DNA of 6,003 nt, taken from the NCBI GenBank assembly GCA_031258915.1, contig JAIRMD010000104.1:1-6003 (forward strand), written 5' to 3'. The position numbers were made by a program, and so were the translations under genes. A model generated the notes under the pieces. The model saw nothing but the letters and a program-made list of their open reading frames with translations. It had not been told where the DNA came from and did no database searches. The stretch's first letter is position 1, and every line of letters starts with the position of its first letter. Of the stretch, positions 1 through 6,003 are shown piece after piece. The DNA is from Prevotellaceae bacterium (lineage in GTDB: Bacteria > Bacteroidota > Bacteroidia > Bacteroidales > UBA932).

Positions 1-1035
1 ACGGACGGGTACCGGGAGTGGAATATGGAGTGCTTTGCGCGCGGGCTGTACCCGCTGTTCAACATCGAATTTATCGCGCTGCAAAGGGAGGACATGGAGG
101 CGGGCATTCGCGTGAACGACCCCAGCAACCCCGGCCGGACTTACCTGAGCGGGAAAGGCTTGGCGTACCCCGTAATCCTGCCCGAGCCTTTTGCGAAGGA
201 GCTGGCGGCGGCGCGCGAGGAGTCGAACGCCCACGTGGAGAAAATGTGCGGCAAGCTGAACGAGCTGCTCGCAAAAAACGGCGCGGGATTTGCGCTCGAC
301 TTTGCCGCCATAAAAAAGGAGCTGACCAAGGGCAGCATCCGCGAGCGGCACCTCGCAAAAGCCCTGCGCATGGAGGTGTACAGGCAAAGCAGCGGCAGCA
401 AAGAGGAAGCGGCGAGGCGCTTTGAAGCGATACTTGGCGGAAAAAAGCTGCAGGCGGATGGGGACAACTTTGCGGCGGTGGAAAACGAAATACGCGGAGC
501 CCTTCTGAAATCGGGCGGCGCTGCCTTTGTTCCCGAAAACCCGAAGGCGTTTTTGCCGTTAGGCAGCGTCTGCAAGCTTATCCTCGCGGCAGGCGGGATA
601 CCTACCTATCCTTTCCTTGCAGACGACGCAAAGGGCAGCTTTACCGACTTTGAAAAGGATTTGGAGCGAGCCGCCGCAACGCTGAGGCAGCGCAGCATCT
701 ACTCGGTGGAGTTCATCGCCACGCGCAACTCGGCGGAGGTGCTTGAGCGCTACGCCACCTTCCTGCACGAGCAGGGCTTTGTGGTAACGTTTGGCAGCGA
801 GCACAACACCCCCGCCATGGAGCCTGTGATGCTCTCAACGCGCGGCGGCAAGCCGCTTTCGCAAAAACTGGTGGAGATTGGCTACGCCGGTGCCTGCGTG
901 ATAGCGTCGCACCAGCAGGCCGTGCTGAACAACCGGCAAGGCTACGTTGACGCGCAAGGCAAAGCCGACGTTGCCCGCCGCGACGAGTACATCAAAGATG
1001 GGGATAGAGCTATTAAGTCTGCGGTTGCGCTTTGA
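1..1035 (+). CDS. PHP-domain metal-dependent hydrolase, 5'-truncated by window edge
   Basis: The frame is open from base 1 (TDGYREWN before the first Met codon at 25) to TGA at 1033-1035, so the true start lies upstream and the Met at 25 is probably internal. The visible 344 residues resemble Bacteroidota PHP-domain proteins. TDGYREW looks like the sequence just after the second PHP metal motif. PLFNIEFIAL (52-81) is a PHP core strand carrying an acidic residue. GSIRERHLAKAL (about 334-369) matches the 'GS-x-x-ERH' motif of the helical insert. GGIPTYPFLADD (about 592-627), YSVEFIATRN (about 700-729) and GSEHNTP (793-813), which holds a likely metal-binding His, form the C-terminal PHP half. 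PHP proteins are cytoplasmic metal-dependent phosphoesterases or hydrolases; the substrate here is unknown. The next gene, 113 bases on, is a sugar-phosphate aldolase fusion, so a role in the same sugar pathway is inferred. The N-terminal metal ligands are outside the window and cannot be checked. Confidence 0.8.
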   Translation, partial: TDGYREWNMECFARGLYPLFNIEFIALQREDMEAGIRVNDPSNPGRTYLSGKGLAYPVILPEPFAKELAAAREESNAHVEKMCGKLNELLAKNGAGFALDFAAIKKELTKGSIRERHLAKALRMEVYRQSSGSKEEAARRFEAILGGKKLQADGDNFAAVENEIRGALLKSGGAAFVPENPKAFLPLGSVCKLILAAGGIPTYPFLADDAKGSFTDFEKDLERAAATLRQRSIYSVEFIATRNSAEVLERYATFLHEQGFVVTFGSEHNTPAMEPVMLSTRGGKPLSQKLVEIGYAGACVIASHQQAVLNNRQGYVDAQGKADVARRDEYIKDGDRAIKSAVAL

Positions 1036-1060
1036 TGGCTACGAAAAGCTTTTATTTTTT

Positions 1061-1069
1061 TACCTTTGC
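1061..1069 (+). promoter_or_regulatory. Bacteroidota-type -7 promoter element upstream of the aldolase/dehydrogenase gene
   Basis: TACCTTTGC matches the Bacteroidota housekeeping -7 consensus TAnnTTTG exactly, and the same nine bases recur upstream of the protease gene. It sits in an AT-rich spacer just after a T-rich stretch (1050-1060). No good -33 TTG is seen at the usual 17-21 base distance; TTTG at 1031-1034 is too far. Transcription would start at about 1074, giving a leader of roughly 75 bases before the ATG at 1149. The aldolase gene can therefore probably be transcribed without the PHP gene. Confidence 0.55.
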
Positions 1070-1148
1070 AGAAAAAATATAGCCATGCTACGCGCTGCTC
1101 CTACAATTTTACCTGTAACCAAATTGGCATCATAAGCACTAAACTTCA

Positions 1149-3110
1149 ATGAACGATCTCGTACAAATTTCCCATCTCTACGGCAAAGACAGCCGCTACG
1201 TGATTGCCGGCGGCGGCAACACCTCTTACAAAAACAGCGAAAAGCTCTGGGTGAAAGCCAGCGGCTATAGCCTTGCCACCATTACAGAGGATGGCTTTGC
1301 CGTGCTCGACCGCAGCAAGCTGAATGTAATTTCGGAAAAAGCGTACCCGGCGGAGGCCGCCCTGCGCGAGGAGGAGGTGAAGAACGACTTGGCGGCCGCC
1401 TGCATCGCCAAAGACCGCCGCCCAAGCGTGGAAACGTCTCTGCACAACGCCATGAGCGCAAGCTACGTGGTGCACCTCCACCCCACGCTGGTGAACGCCC
1501 TGATGTGCGCACAAAACGCCGAAAAAGCAACCGCAGAAATACTGGGCGATACGGCGCTCTACATCCCCTACATCGACCCGGGGTACGCGCTCTTCAAAGA
1601 GGTGGAAGCCCGGATCAAAAGCTACAAAGCAAGGCATGGCGCCGAGCCGGAAGCTATCCTGCTGCAAAACCACGGCATCTTTGTCGGCGCAGATTCTACG
1701 GAAAGGGTGAAAGCCGTGTACGACGAGCTGCTGGGAAAAATTGAGGCGGCCATCGTAACGCCGCTGCCGACGGAAGAAAGCCGCGATGCTTCTTTGCCCG
1801 GCGCGAGCGCGCAAAAGGTAATTCCTGCCATTCGCATGATGCTAAGCCGACACGGACCGAAAACGCTGAAGGTGGCGAGCACAGCGCTCACGAGCTACTT
1901 TGCCGACTCCGAAAAAAGCTTCGAGAAGATATCCCGCCCCTTCACGCCGGACATTATTGTTTACTGCAAGTCGAGCTACATTTACGTTGACGGCGGCAGC
2001 GAGGAGGCGATTTTGCTCGCGGCGGAGGAAAAAATCGGAAATTACGTAGAAAAGTGCGGATACGCGCCAAAGGTAATCCTCATCAAAGGCGTAGGCCTGG
2101 TGGCGGCAGGCGACAGCGCCGCCGAGTGCGATGCCATTCTGGATGTTTTTATGGACATGATGAAGGTTGCCTACCTCGCGCAATCCTTTGGCGGCGGGCA
2201 CCCCATGACGCAGGCGCAGGCGGACTTCATTGATAGCTGGGAGGTGGAAAACTACCGGCGAAAAATCAGCGCGGGCGCAAGCGCCGGACGCGCGGCGAAC
2301 AAAATTATCGTTATCACCGGCGCGGCGCAGGGCTTTGGCGAGGGCATTGCACGCTGCCTTGCCCGGGAGGGCGCAAATATTGTAGTTGCCGACCTCAACG
2401 AGGCCGCCGGAGCGCAGGCCGTCCGGCAGCTCAACGCGCTGGCGGGCAGCAACCGCGCAGTGTTTGTCAAAGCCAACGTTGCCGACGTTGGCACCATCGA
2501 CAGCCTCATGGATGCTACCGTCAGGAGCTTTGGCGGCGTGGATGTGTTCATCAGCAACGCCGGCATTCTCCGCGCCGGCGGGCTGGAGGATATGACACCC
2601 GAAAGCTTCGAGCTGGTTACGAAAATCAACTACAGCGCCTACTTCTACTGCGTGCGGGCGGCCTCGCGCGTGATGAAGCTGCAAAACCGCTACAGCGAAA
2701 CGAGCTACGGCGATATTATCCAGATAAACTCCAAGTCGGGGCTGCGCGGCAGCAAGGCCAACTTTGCCTACGCCGGCGGTAAGTTTGGCGGCGTGGGGCT
2801 TACGCAGTCCTTCGCGCTGGAGCTGGCGCCGTTTCGCATCAAGGTCAACGCCATTTGCCCGGGCAACTTCTACGAAGGCCCGCTGTGGAGCGACCCCGCC
2901 AACGGCCTGTTTGTGCAGTATCTGAAAGCAAAAAAAGTGCCCGGCGCAAAAACGGTGGAGGACGTGCGCAAATTCTACCTGTCGCAGGCGCCCATGCGAA
3001 AAGGCACATCGCCCGAAGACGTGGCAAAGGCCGTGCTCTACGCGGTGGAGCAAACCTGCGAAACGGGGCAGGCCATCCCCGTTACCGGCGGGCAGGTGAT
3101 GCTGAGCTGA
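1149..3110 (+). CDS. Bifunctional class II aldolase/short-chain dehydrogenase (rhamnulose-1-phosphate aldolase/alcohol dehydrogenase type)
   Basis: This 653-residue cytoplasmic fusion enzyme is complete. An in-frame TAA at 1140-1142 lies just upstream, so ATG 1149 is the first possible Met. Residues about 1-205 are a class II aldolase/adducin domain: GGGNTS (21-26) and KASG (36-39) for phosphate and substrate binding, E95 as likely catalytic acid/base, H109 and H111 (HLHP) and H175 (QNHG) as zinc ligands. Residues about 205-380 are the linker typical of this fusion, including SFGGGHPM (346-353) and WEVENYR (364-370). Residues about 385-653 are an SDR Rossmann domain: TGAAQGFG (390-397), D415 ending beta-2 (suggesting NAD), NAG (470-472), S528, Y541 and K545. 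By analogy with the Bacillus subtilis rhamnose-pathway fusion, the aldolase would split a ketose 1-phosphate into DHAP and an aldehyde such as L-lactaldehyde, which the SDR half would oxidise or reduce. The exact sugar is not determined; no kinase or isomerase is in the window. Confidence 0.9.
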   Translation: MNDLVQISHLYGKDSRYVIAGGGNTSYKNSEKLWVKASGYSLATITEDGFAVLDRSKLNVISEKAYPAEAALREEEVKNDLAAACIAKDRRPSVETSLHNAMSASYVVHLHPTLVNALMCAQNAEKATAEILGDTALYIPYIDPGYALFKEVEARIKSYKARHGAEPEAILLQNHGIFVGADSTERVKAVYDELLGKIEAAIVTPLPTEESRDASLPGASAQKVIPAIRMMLSRHGPKTLKVASTALTSYFADSEKSFEKISRPFTPDIIVYCKSSYIYVDGGSEEAILLAAEEKIGNYVEKCGYAPKVILIKGVGLVAAGDSAAECDAILDVFMDMMKVAYLAQSFGGGHPMTQAQADFIDSWEVENYRRKISAGASAGRAANKIIVITGAAQGFGEGIARCLAREGANIVVADLNEAAGAQAVRQLNALAGSNRAVFVKANVADVGTIDSLMDATVRSFGGVDVFISNAGILRAGGLEDMTPESFELVTKINYSAYFYCVRAASRVMKLQNRYSETSYGDIIQINSKSGLRGSKANFAYAGGKFGGVGLTQSFALELAPFRIKVNAICPGNFYEGPLWSDPANGLFVQYLKAKKVPGAKTVEDVRKFYLSQAPMRKGTSPEDVAKAVLYAVEQTCETGQAIPVTGGQVMLS

Positions 3111-3212
3111 AAGCTATAACCCTACTCTTTTTTTCGTCGATAAAATCCTGCCGTTGGTAGAGGCGCGGCACTTTTCCACCTGACACCGGCGGAGAATGAC
3201 ACGCTGGTGATG

Positions 3213-3242
3213 TATTTTTGCAGCAAAATCAACGTAATTACG
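3213..3242 (+). promoter_or_regulatory. Possible second -7 element overlapped by a palindrome, followed by a second palindrome
   Basis: TATTTTTG (3213-3220) fits TAnnTTTG but has no TTG at the right distance upstream. It is overlapped by the inverted repeat TTTTGC-A-GCAAAA (3216-3228), and CGTAATTACG, a perfect 10-base palindrome, follows at 3233-3242. The cluster lies 40-70 bases upstream of the better promoter at 3282. It could be an operator or an upstream promoter for the protease gene. Short AT-rich palindromes also arise by chance, so this is tentative. Confidence 0.25.
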
Positions 3243-3260
3243 AATTATGCGAATAAAATG

Positions 3261-3290
3261 CTGATATAAAAAACAAAGTTGTACCTTTGC
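3261..3290 (+). promoter_or_regulatory. Bacteroidota-type promoter of the secreted protease gene
   Basis: The -7 element TACCTTTGC (3282-3290) matches TAnnTTTG and is identical in nine bases to the element at 1061. CTG at 3261-3263 lies 18 bases upstream and differs by one base from the -33 TTG consensus. Transcription would start near 3296, giving a leader of only about 22 bases before the ATG at 3319. The protease gene therefore appears to be its own transcription unit. Confidence 0.6.
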
Positions 3291-3297
3291 TACGGCC

Positions 3298-3313
3298 ATA
3301 ACTCAATAACTCA
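3298..3313 (+). repeat. Exact tandem duplication of an 8-mer in the protease leader
   Basis: ATAACTCA occurs twice in direct succession (3298-3305 and 3306-3313), between the predicted transcription start and the ATG at 3319. The second copy runs into the A-rich TAAAA that precedes the start codon, the usual translation-initiation context in Bacteroidota. The repeat fills most of the short 5' leader, so a change in copy number would change leader length. Confidence 0.6.
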
Positions 3314-3318
3314 TAAAA

Positions 3319-5505
3319 ATGCTAAGATCTCGGTTATACACGCTATCGCTGCTGCTGCTGCTGCTTTCCCCTTGTCGGCTGAGCGCTGAAGCTATAATGA
3401 CGCTGCGCACGATGTCGCTGATAGACCGCTACAACGAAAGCCAGCAGCAAGCATCCCCCCACGCACGCACGGCGACCAAGTCCGCTCCGACGAGCGACGA
3501 GGGGGACAACACGGTAGGCGTAGTGCTTTCGGTATCGTCGACGTTTGACGTGAAGGCGCTGGATGCGCTGGGCGTGGCTGTGGGCACCTGCGTCAGCGAT
3601 GTGGTAACCCTGCGCGCCACCCCTGCGCAGCTGGCGCAGGTGGCGGGGCTTACCGGCGTTCTCTTTATGAGCGCCGACAGCCGCGTCCGCAAAAAGCTCG
3701 ACGTGGCCGTGCCGCTCGTAAAGGCCGACGCGGTGCAGCAGGGCACAGACGGCCTGCCGCAGGCCTACACGGGCGAAGGCGTGGTGGTGGGGATCGTCGA
3801 CTGGGGGTTCGACCTTACGCACCCCACGTTTTACGACACGGCAGGCAACCTGCGCATTGCCCGCGTTTGGGACCAGACGGACAGCCGCCACAAAGACAGC
3901 AACCCCTACTACAAGTACGGCTCCATATACGCAGAGCAGGCTGACATAGAGCAAAAGCGCTGCACGTCGAGCGATGAGTCGCACGGCACGCACGTGGCGG
4001 GCATAGCCGCCGGGGGGGGCGGCGCGACGAGCTACAGGGGCGTTGCCCCAGGCGCAGAGCTGGTGCTGGTGCAGCTTCGCGACGGCTCAAACGCCGAGCT
4101 GATAGACGGCATAGGCTACATCTTCACCTACGCAAGCCAAGCCGGCAAGCCTGCGGTGGTAAACCTCAGCTTAGGCTCGCACTACGGCCCCCACGACGGG
4201 ACTTCGGACTTCGACCGCGCCCTCGACGGGCTGGTGGGAGCGGGGCGCGTGGCGGTGGGCGCTGCGGGCAACGAGGGCATGGACAACCTGCACGCAAGTT
4301 ACACCTTTTCGCAAAGCAGCAACACCGTGCGCACGGTGCTGGGCGTGATGCTCGGAAAAAGCGCGGTGGAGGCCTACGCAGACATAGGGCAGCAGCTAAG
4401 CTGGACGGTTGAGCTGTGGGATGCGGAAAAAAATACCCGCCTACAGCAGGCAAACGGCAACAACTTTTACTCCACGCAATCCGGAGCGAGCATAAAAAAT
4501 AAAAGCTTTATCGCCAACGCAACGGACACGGTCATCGTTTCGGCAACGGGCTACAACAGCGACGGCCACAACAGGCGCGGCATTGTTGAAGTGGAGGTAA
4601 AAAACAGCAGGCCAGGAAAGTATGCCGTGGTGCTCGTGCTCAAGGCCGATGCAGGCACGGTGCACCTCTGGAACTTGGGGAATACAGATGAGAATATGGC
4701 GGCCACGTTTAGCGTTCTGAAAAATTCATCCTACGCGTGGGTAGACGGCAACACCAGCTACACCATAGGCGAAGTGGGCGGAACGGCGAAAGGCATCATC
4801 TGCGTAGGCGCATACAACAGCAAAGGCAACACCTCCACTGTTGGGGAAATAGCAGGCTACTCGTCCAAAGGCCCCACCGCCGACGGGCGCGTAAAGCCCG
4901 ATGTCATTGCGCCCGGCAGCTACCTCACCTCGTCTATGAACAGCTGCGCCGGGAGGCCTTTCCCCTCCACGTACGAGGTTAAAAATGGGCGGCGCTACTA
5001 CTACAGCACCATGGAGGGCACCTCTATGGCCACGCCAATGGTTACAGGATCGGTGGCGCTGCTGCTCCAGCAGCACCCAACGCTCACTCCCGACAACGTC
5101 AGGTGCATGATACAGCAAAACGCCTATGTGGATGCGTCCATCGAAAACCTGTCGCAGAACACGCGAGGCGCCGGAAAGCTGGACGTTCTCAGCGCAGCAA
5201 AAAATGGAATTGTGGCAACCTGCAAATCCCTCTCGGTGCCGCGCCTGCTCTGGGGAGAGGGACGGCAAACCCTTGACTTCAGGGTAGCCCCAAACCCCAA
5301 CAGCGGGACGTTTTGGGTTGAAGCGGACGAGGCGGAGGCCAACCTCACCCTCAGCGTGTACAGCCTAATGGGTGCCCTGCTCTACAGCAGCCCGGTGCAG
5401 GCAGGAGGCGAGGTGGAGCTGAGCTTTTTGCCAAGCGGAGTCTACGTGGTGCAGCTGAGCAACGGGAAAAAAGTCGGCGCGAAAAAAATGATGGTGTACC
5501 GTTAA
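3319..5505 (+). CDS. Secreted subtilisin-like serine protease (S8) with T9SS type A sorting domain
   Basis: A 728-residue exported endopeptidase. ATG 3319 is preceded by an in-frame TAA (3307-3309) and opens a signal peptide: basic MLRSR, a Leu-rich core (8-16), probable cleavage near LSAEA (21-25). C19 follows Leu-Ser-Pro, which is not a lipobox, so it is not predicted to be a lipoprotein. Residues about 26-145 form an I9-like propeptide. The catalytic domain (about 150-630) has D161 (VDWGFD), H222 (HGTHVAG), oxyanion N318 (AAGNEG) and nucleophile S569 (GTSMATP), so the triad is intact. About 250 residues separate N318 from S569, well above subtilisin; the extra part (about 328-480) looks beta-rich. 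NLSLG...GPHDGTS (282-296) and this insert recall CspA-like subtilases with a jelly-roll insert. Residues about 653-728 are a T9SS type A domain: APNPNSGTF, SVYSLMG, PSGVYVVQL, KK and a final basic residue. It is likely secreted across the outer membrane and cleaved there. Substrate unknown; nutrient or host protein digestion is inferred. Confidence 0.92.
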   Translation: MLRSRLYTLSLLLLLLSPCRLSAEAIMTLRTMSLIDRYNESQQQASPHARTATKSAPTSDEGDNTVGVVLSVSSTFDVKALDALGVAVGTCVSDVVTLRATPAQLAQVAGLTGVLFMSADSRVRKKLDVAVPLVKADAVQQGTDGLPQAYTGEGVVVGIVDWGFDLTHPTFYDTAGNLRIARVWDQTDSRHKDSNPYYKYGSIYAEQADIEQKRCTSSDESHGTHVAGIAAGGGGATSYRGVAPGAELVLVQLRDGSNAELIDGIGYIFTYASQAGKPAVVNLSLGSHYGPHDGTSDFDRALDGLVGAGRVAVGAAGNEGMDNLHASYTFSQSSNTVRTVLGVMLGKSAVEAYADIGQQLSWTVELWDAEKNTRLQQANGNNFYSTQSGASIKNKSFIANATDTVIVSATGYNSDGHNRRGIVEVEVKNSRPGKYAVVLVLKADAGTVHLWNLGNTDENMAATFSVLKNSSYAWVDGNTSYTIGEVGGTAKGIICVGAYNSKGNTSTVGEIAGYSSKGPTADGRVKPDVIAPGSYLTSSMNSCAGRPFPSTYEVKNGRRYYYSTMEGTSMATPMVTGSVALLLQQHPTLTPDNVRCMIQQNAYVDASIENLSQNTRGAGKLDVLSAAKNGIVATCKSLSVPRLLWGEGRQTLDFRVAPNPNSGTFWVEADEAEANLTLSVYSLMGALLYSSPVQAGGEVELSFLPSGVYVVQLSNGKKVGAKKMMVYR

Positions 5506-5540
5506 GCCACCCCGCAACCAAACAGCCAAAGCAAGTGCAG

Positions 5541-5548
5541 TATATTTT
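5541..5548 (+). promoter_or_regulatory. Weak candidate -7 element upstream of the ECF sigma factor gene
   Basis: TATATTTT resembles TAnnTTTG but lacks the final G, and no TTG is seen at the -33 distance. It lies in the AT-rich part of the 81-base spacer after the protease gene, about 39 bases before the proposed GTG start. No clear terminator hairpin follows the protease stop, so readthrough from the protease gene is also possible. Confidence 0.2.
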
Positions 5549-5586
5549 TACGAAGTTGTACATTAAATAATGCCGAACATCGCCTT

Positions 5587-6003
5587 GTGGACAACGCTAT
5601 AACTGACTCCCAGCTGCTGGAGCAGCTTAGGTGCGAGGAAACCCGCCGTAGCGCCTTTAGCGTGCTGGTGCAGCGCTACAGCGAGCGGCTCTACTGGCAC
5701 ATTCGCAAGATTGTGCTGGCGCACGACGATGCCGACGATGTGCTGCAAAATACCTTTATTAAGGCATGGGAAAATGTTGCCAAGTTTCGCGGCGACGCGC
5801 AACTCTTCACGTGGCTCTTCCGCATCGCCACCAACGAATCCATCACCTTTCTAAGCCACACCAAACGCCTGCAGCATCTCTCCTCCGGCGATGCGCGGCA
5901 GCTGTTGAGCAACCTTCGCGCCACCGACCCCCACTTCTGCGCCTCCGACGCGCAGCAAAAGCTGCAGGCCGCCATCCTCACCCTCCCCGAAAAGCAGCGC
6001 ATT
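5587..6003 (+). CDS. ECF-family RNA polymerase sigma factor, 3'-truncated by window edge
   Basis: The frame runs open to the right edge, giving 139 visible residues. There is no in-frame ATG between the protease stop and the conserved region; GTG at 5587 gives a start MDNAITDSQLLEQL, whose ITD-x-x-LL pattern is usual close to the N-terminus of these proteins. Sigma region 2 spans about residues 23-94: AFSVLVQRYSERLYWHIRK, then DDADDVLQNTFIKAW (47-61, core binding and -10 recognition) and FRGDAQLFTWLFRIATNE (67-84). A variable linker follows, and LQAAILTLPEKQRI at the edge opens region 4, the -35-binding domain. ECF sigmas direct RNA polymerase to specific promoters, usually under an anti-sigma factor; none is seen, but it would normally be encoded downstream, outside the window. 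Its regulon cannot be inferred. The family call is firm; the start is less so. Confidence 0.88.
   Translation, partial: MDNAITDSQLLEQLRCEETRRSAFSVLVQRYSERLYWHIRKIVLAHDDADDVLQNTFIKAWENVAKFRGDAQLFTWLFRIATNESITFLSHTKRLQHLSSGDARQLLSNLRATDPHFCASDAQQKLQAAILTLPEKQRI

Noticed and set aside
18..425. Forward open frame (135 codons) overlapping the PHP gene
   Set aside because: It is Arg- and Gly-rich, out of frame with the clear PHP coding sequence, and shows no motif.
1037..1060. Possible terminator after the PHP gene: GGCT...AGCT with a following T-rich tract
   Set aside because: The stem is only four pairs including a wobble, and the T tract runs directly into the -7 element; too weak to call.
1146..1814. 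Minus-strand open frame (222 codons) opposite the aldolase domain
   Set aside because: It is a shadow of the + strand gene, with no motifs and a composition of the kind produced by reverse reading of a GC-rich gene.
1842..3053. Long open frame on the minus strand (403 codons) opposite the aldolase/dehydrogenase gene
   Set aside because: It lies wholly antisense to a gene with complete catalytic motifs, its translation shows no recognisable domain, and long antisense frames are expected in GC-rich coding DNA.
3108..3133. Possible terminator after the aldolase/dehydrogenase gene: AGCT-GAA-AGCT followed by a T7 tract
   Set aside because: The four-base stem is too short, and the T tract begins ten or more bases after it.
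3349..3363. Five CTG repeats in the protease signal peptide as a phase-variable microsatellite
   Set aside because: Changes of whole triplets would only add or remove a Leu in the hydrophobic core, and Leu runs are normal in signal peptides.
3373..3375. C19 of the protease as a lipoprotein cysteine
   Set aside because: The preceding residues Leu-Ser-Pro do not form a lipobox because Pro is at -1, and the T9SS C-terminal domain gives another surface route.
3343..3993. Minus-strand open frame (216 codons) opposite the protease N-terminal half
   Set aside because: It ends in a poly-Gln run that is simply the complement of the CTG codons of the signal peptide; it is a shadow frame.

Overview
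The window looks like chromosomal DNA from a member of the Bacteroidota, probably Bacteroidales. Three things point there: two intergenic regions carry the Bacteroidota-type -7 promoter element TAnnTTTG (both as TACCTTTGC), the starts that can be judged lie in A-rich leaders with no clear Shine-Dalgarno sequence, and a secreted protease ends in a type A sorting domain of the type IX secretion system (T9SS). Coding DNA is GC-rich and the spacers are clearly AT-richer. I cannot name the genus.

Layout, all on the + strand. (1) 1-1035: the 3' part of a PHP-domain metal-dependent hydrolase gene, cut by the left edge. (2) 1036-1148: a spacer with a promoter and a possible tiny leader ORF. (3) 1149-3110: a complete fused class II aldolase/short-chain dehydrogenase of the rhamnulose-1-phosphate aldolase/alcohol dehydrogenase type. 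(4) 3111-3318: a 208-base regulatory spacer with one good and one possible -7 element, two small palindromes and an exact tandem 8-mer. (5) 3319-5505: a complete secreted subtilase with signal peptide, propeptide, an S8 catalytic domain with a large insert, and a T9SS C-terminal domain. (6) 5506-5586: a short spacer. (7) 5587-6003: the 5' part of an ECF sigma factor gene, cut by the right edge and apparently starting at GTG.

The PHP protein and the aldolase/dehydrogenase probably belong to one sugar (deoxysugar-like) catabolic locus, although the aldolase gene has its own promoter. The protease is a separate transcription unit whose product is exported to the cell surface or medium. The sigma factor begins a further unit, and no anti-sigma gene is visible in the window. 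There is no RNA gene, mobile element or CRISPR array. I found no clearly new system. The points most worth a second look are the CspA-like insert architecture of the T9SS protease, a G8 tract in its catalytic domain, the palindrome and repeat cluster upstream of it, the PHP-aldolase pairing, and the unusual start of the sigma factor.
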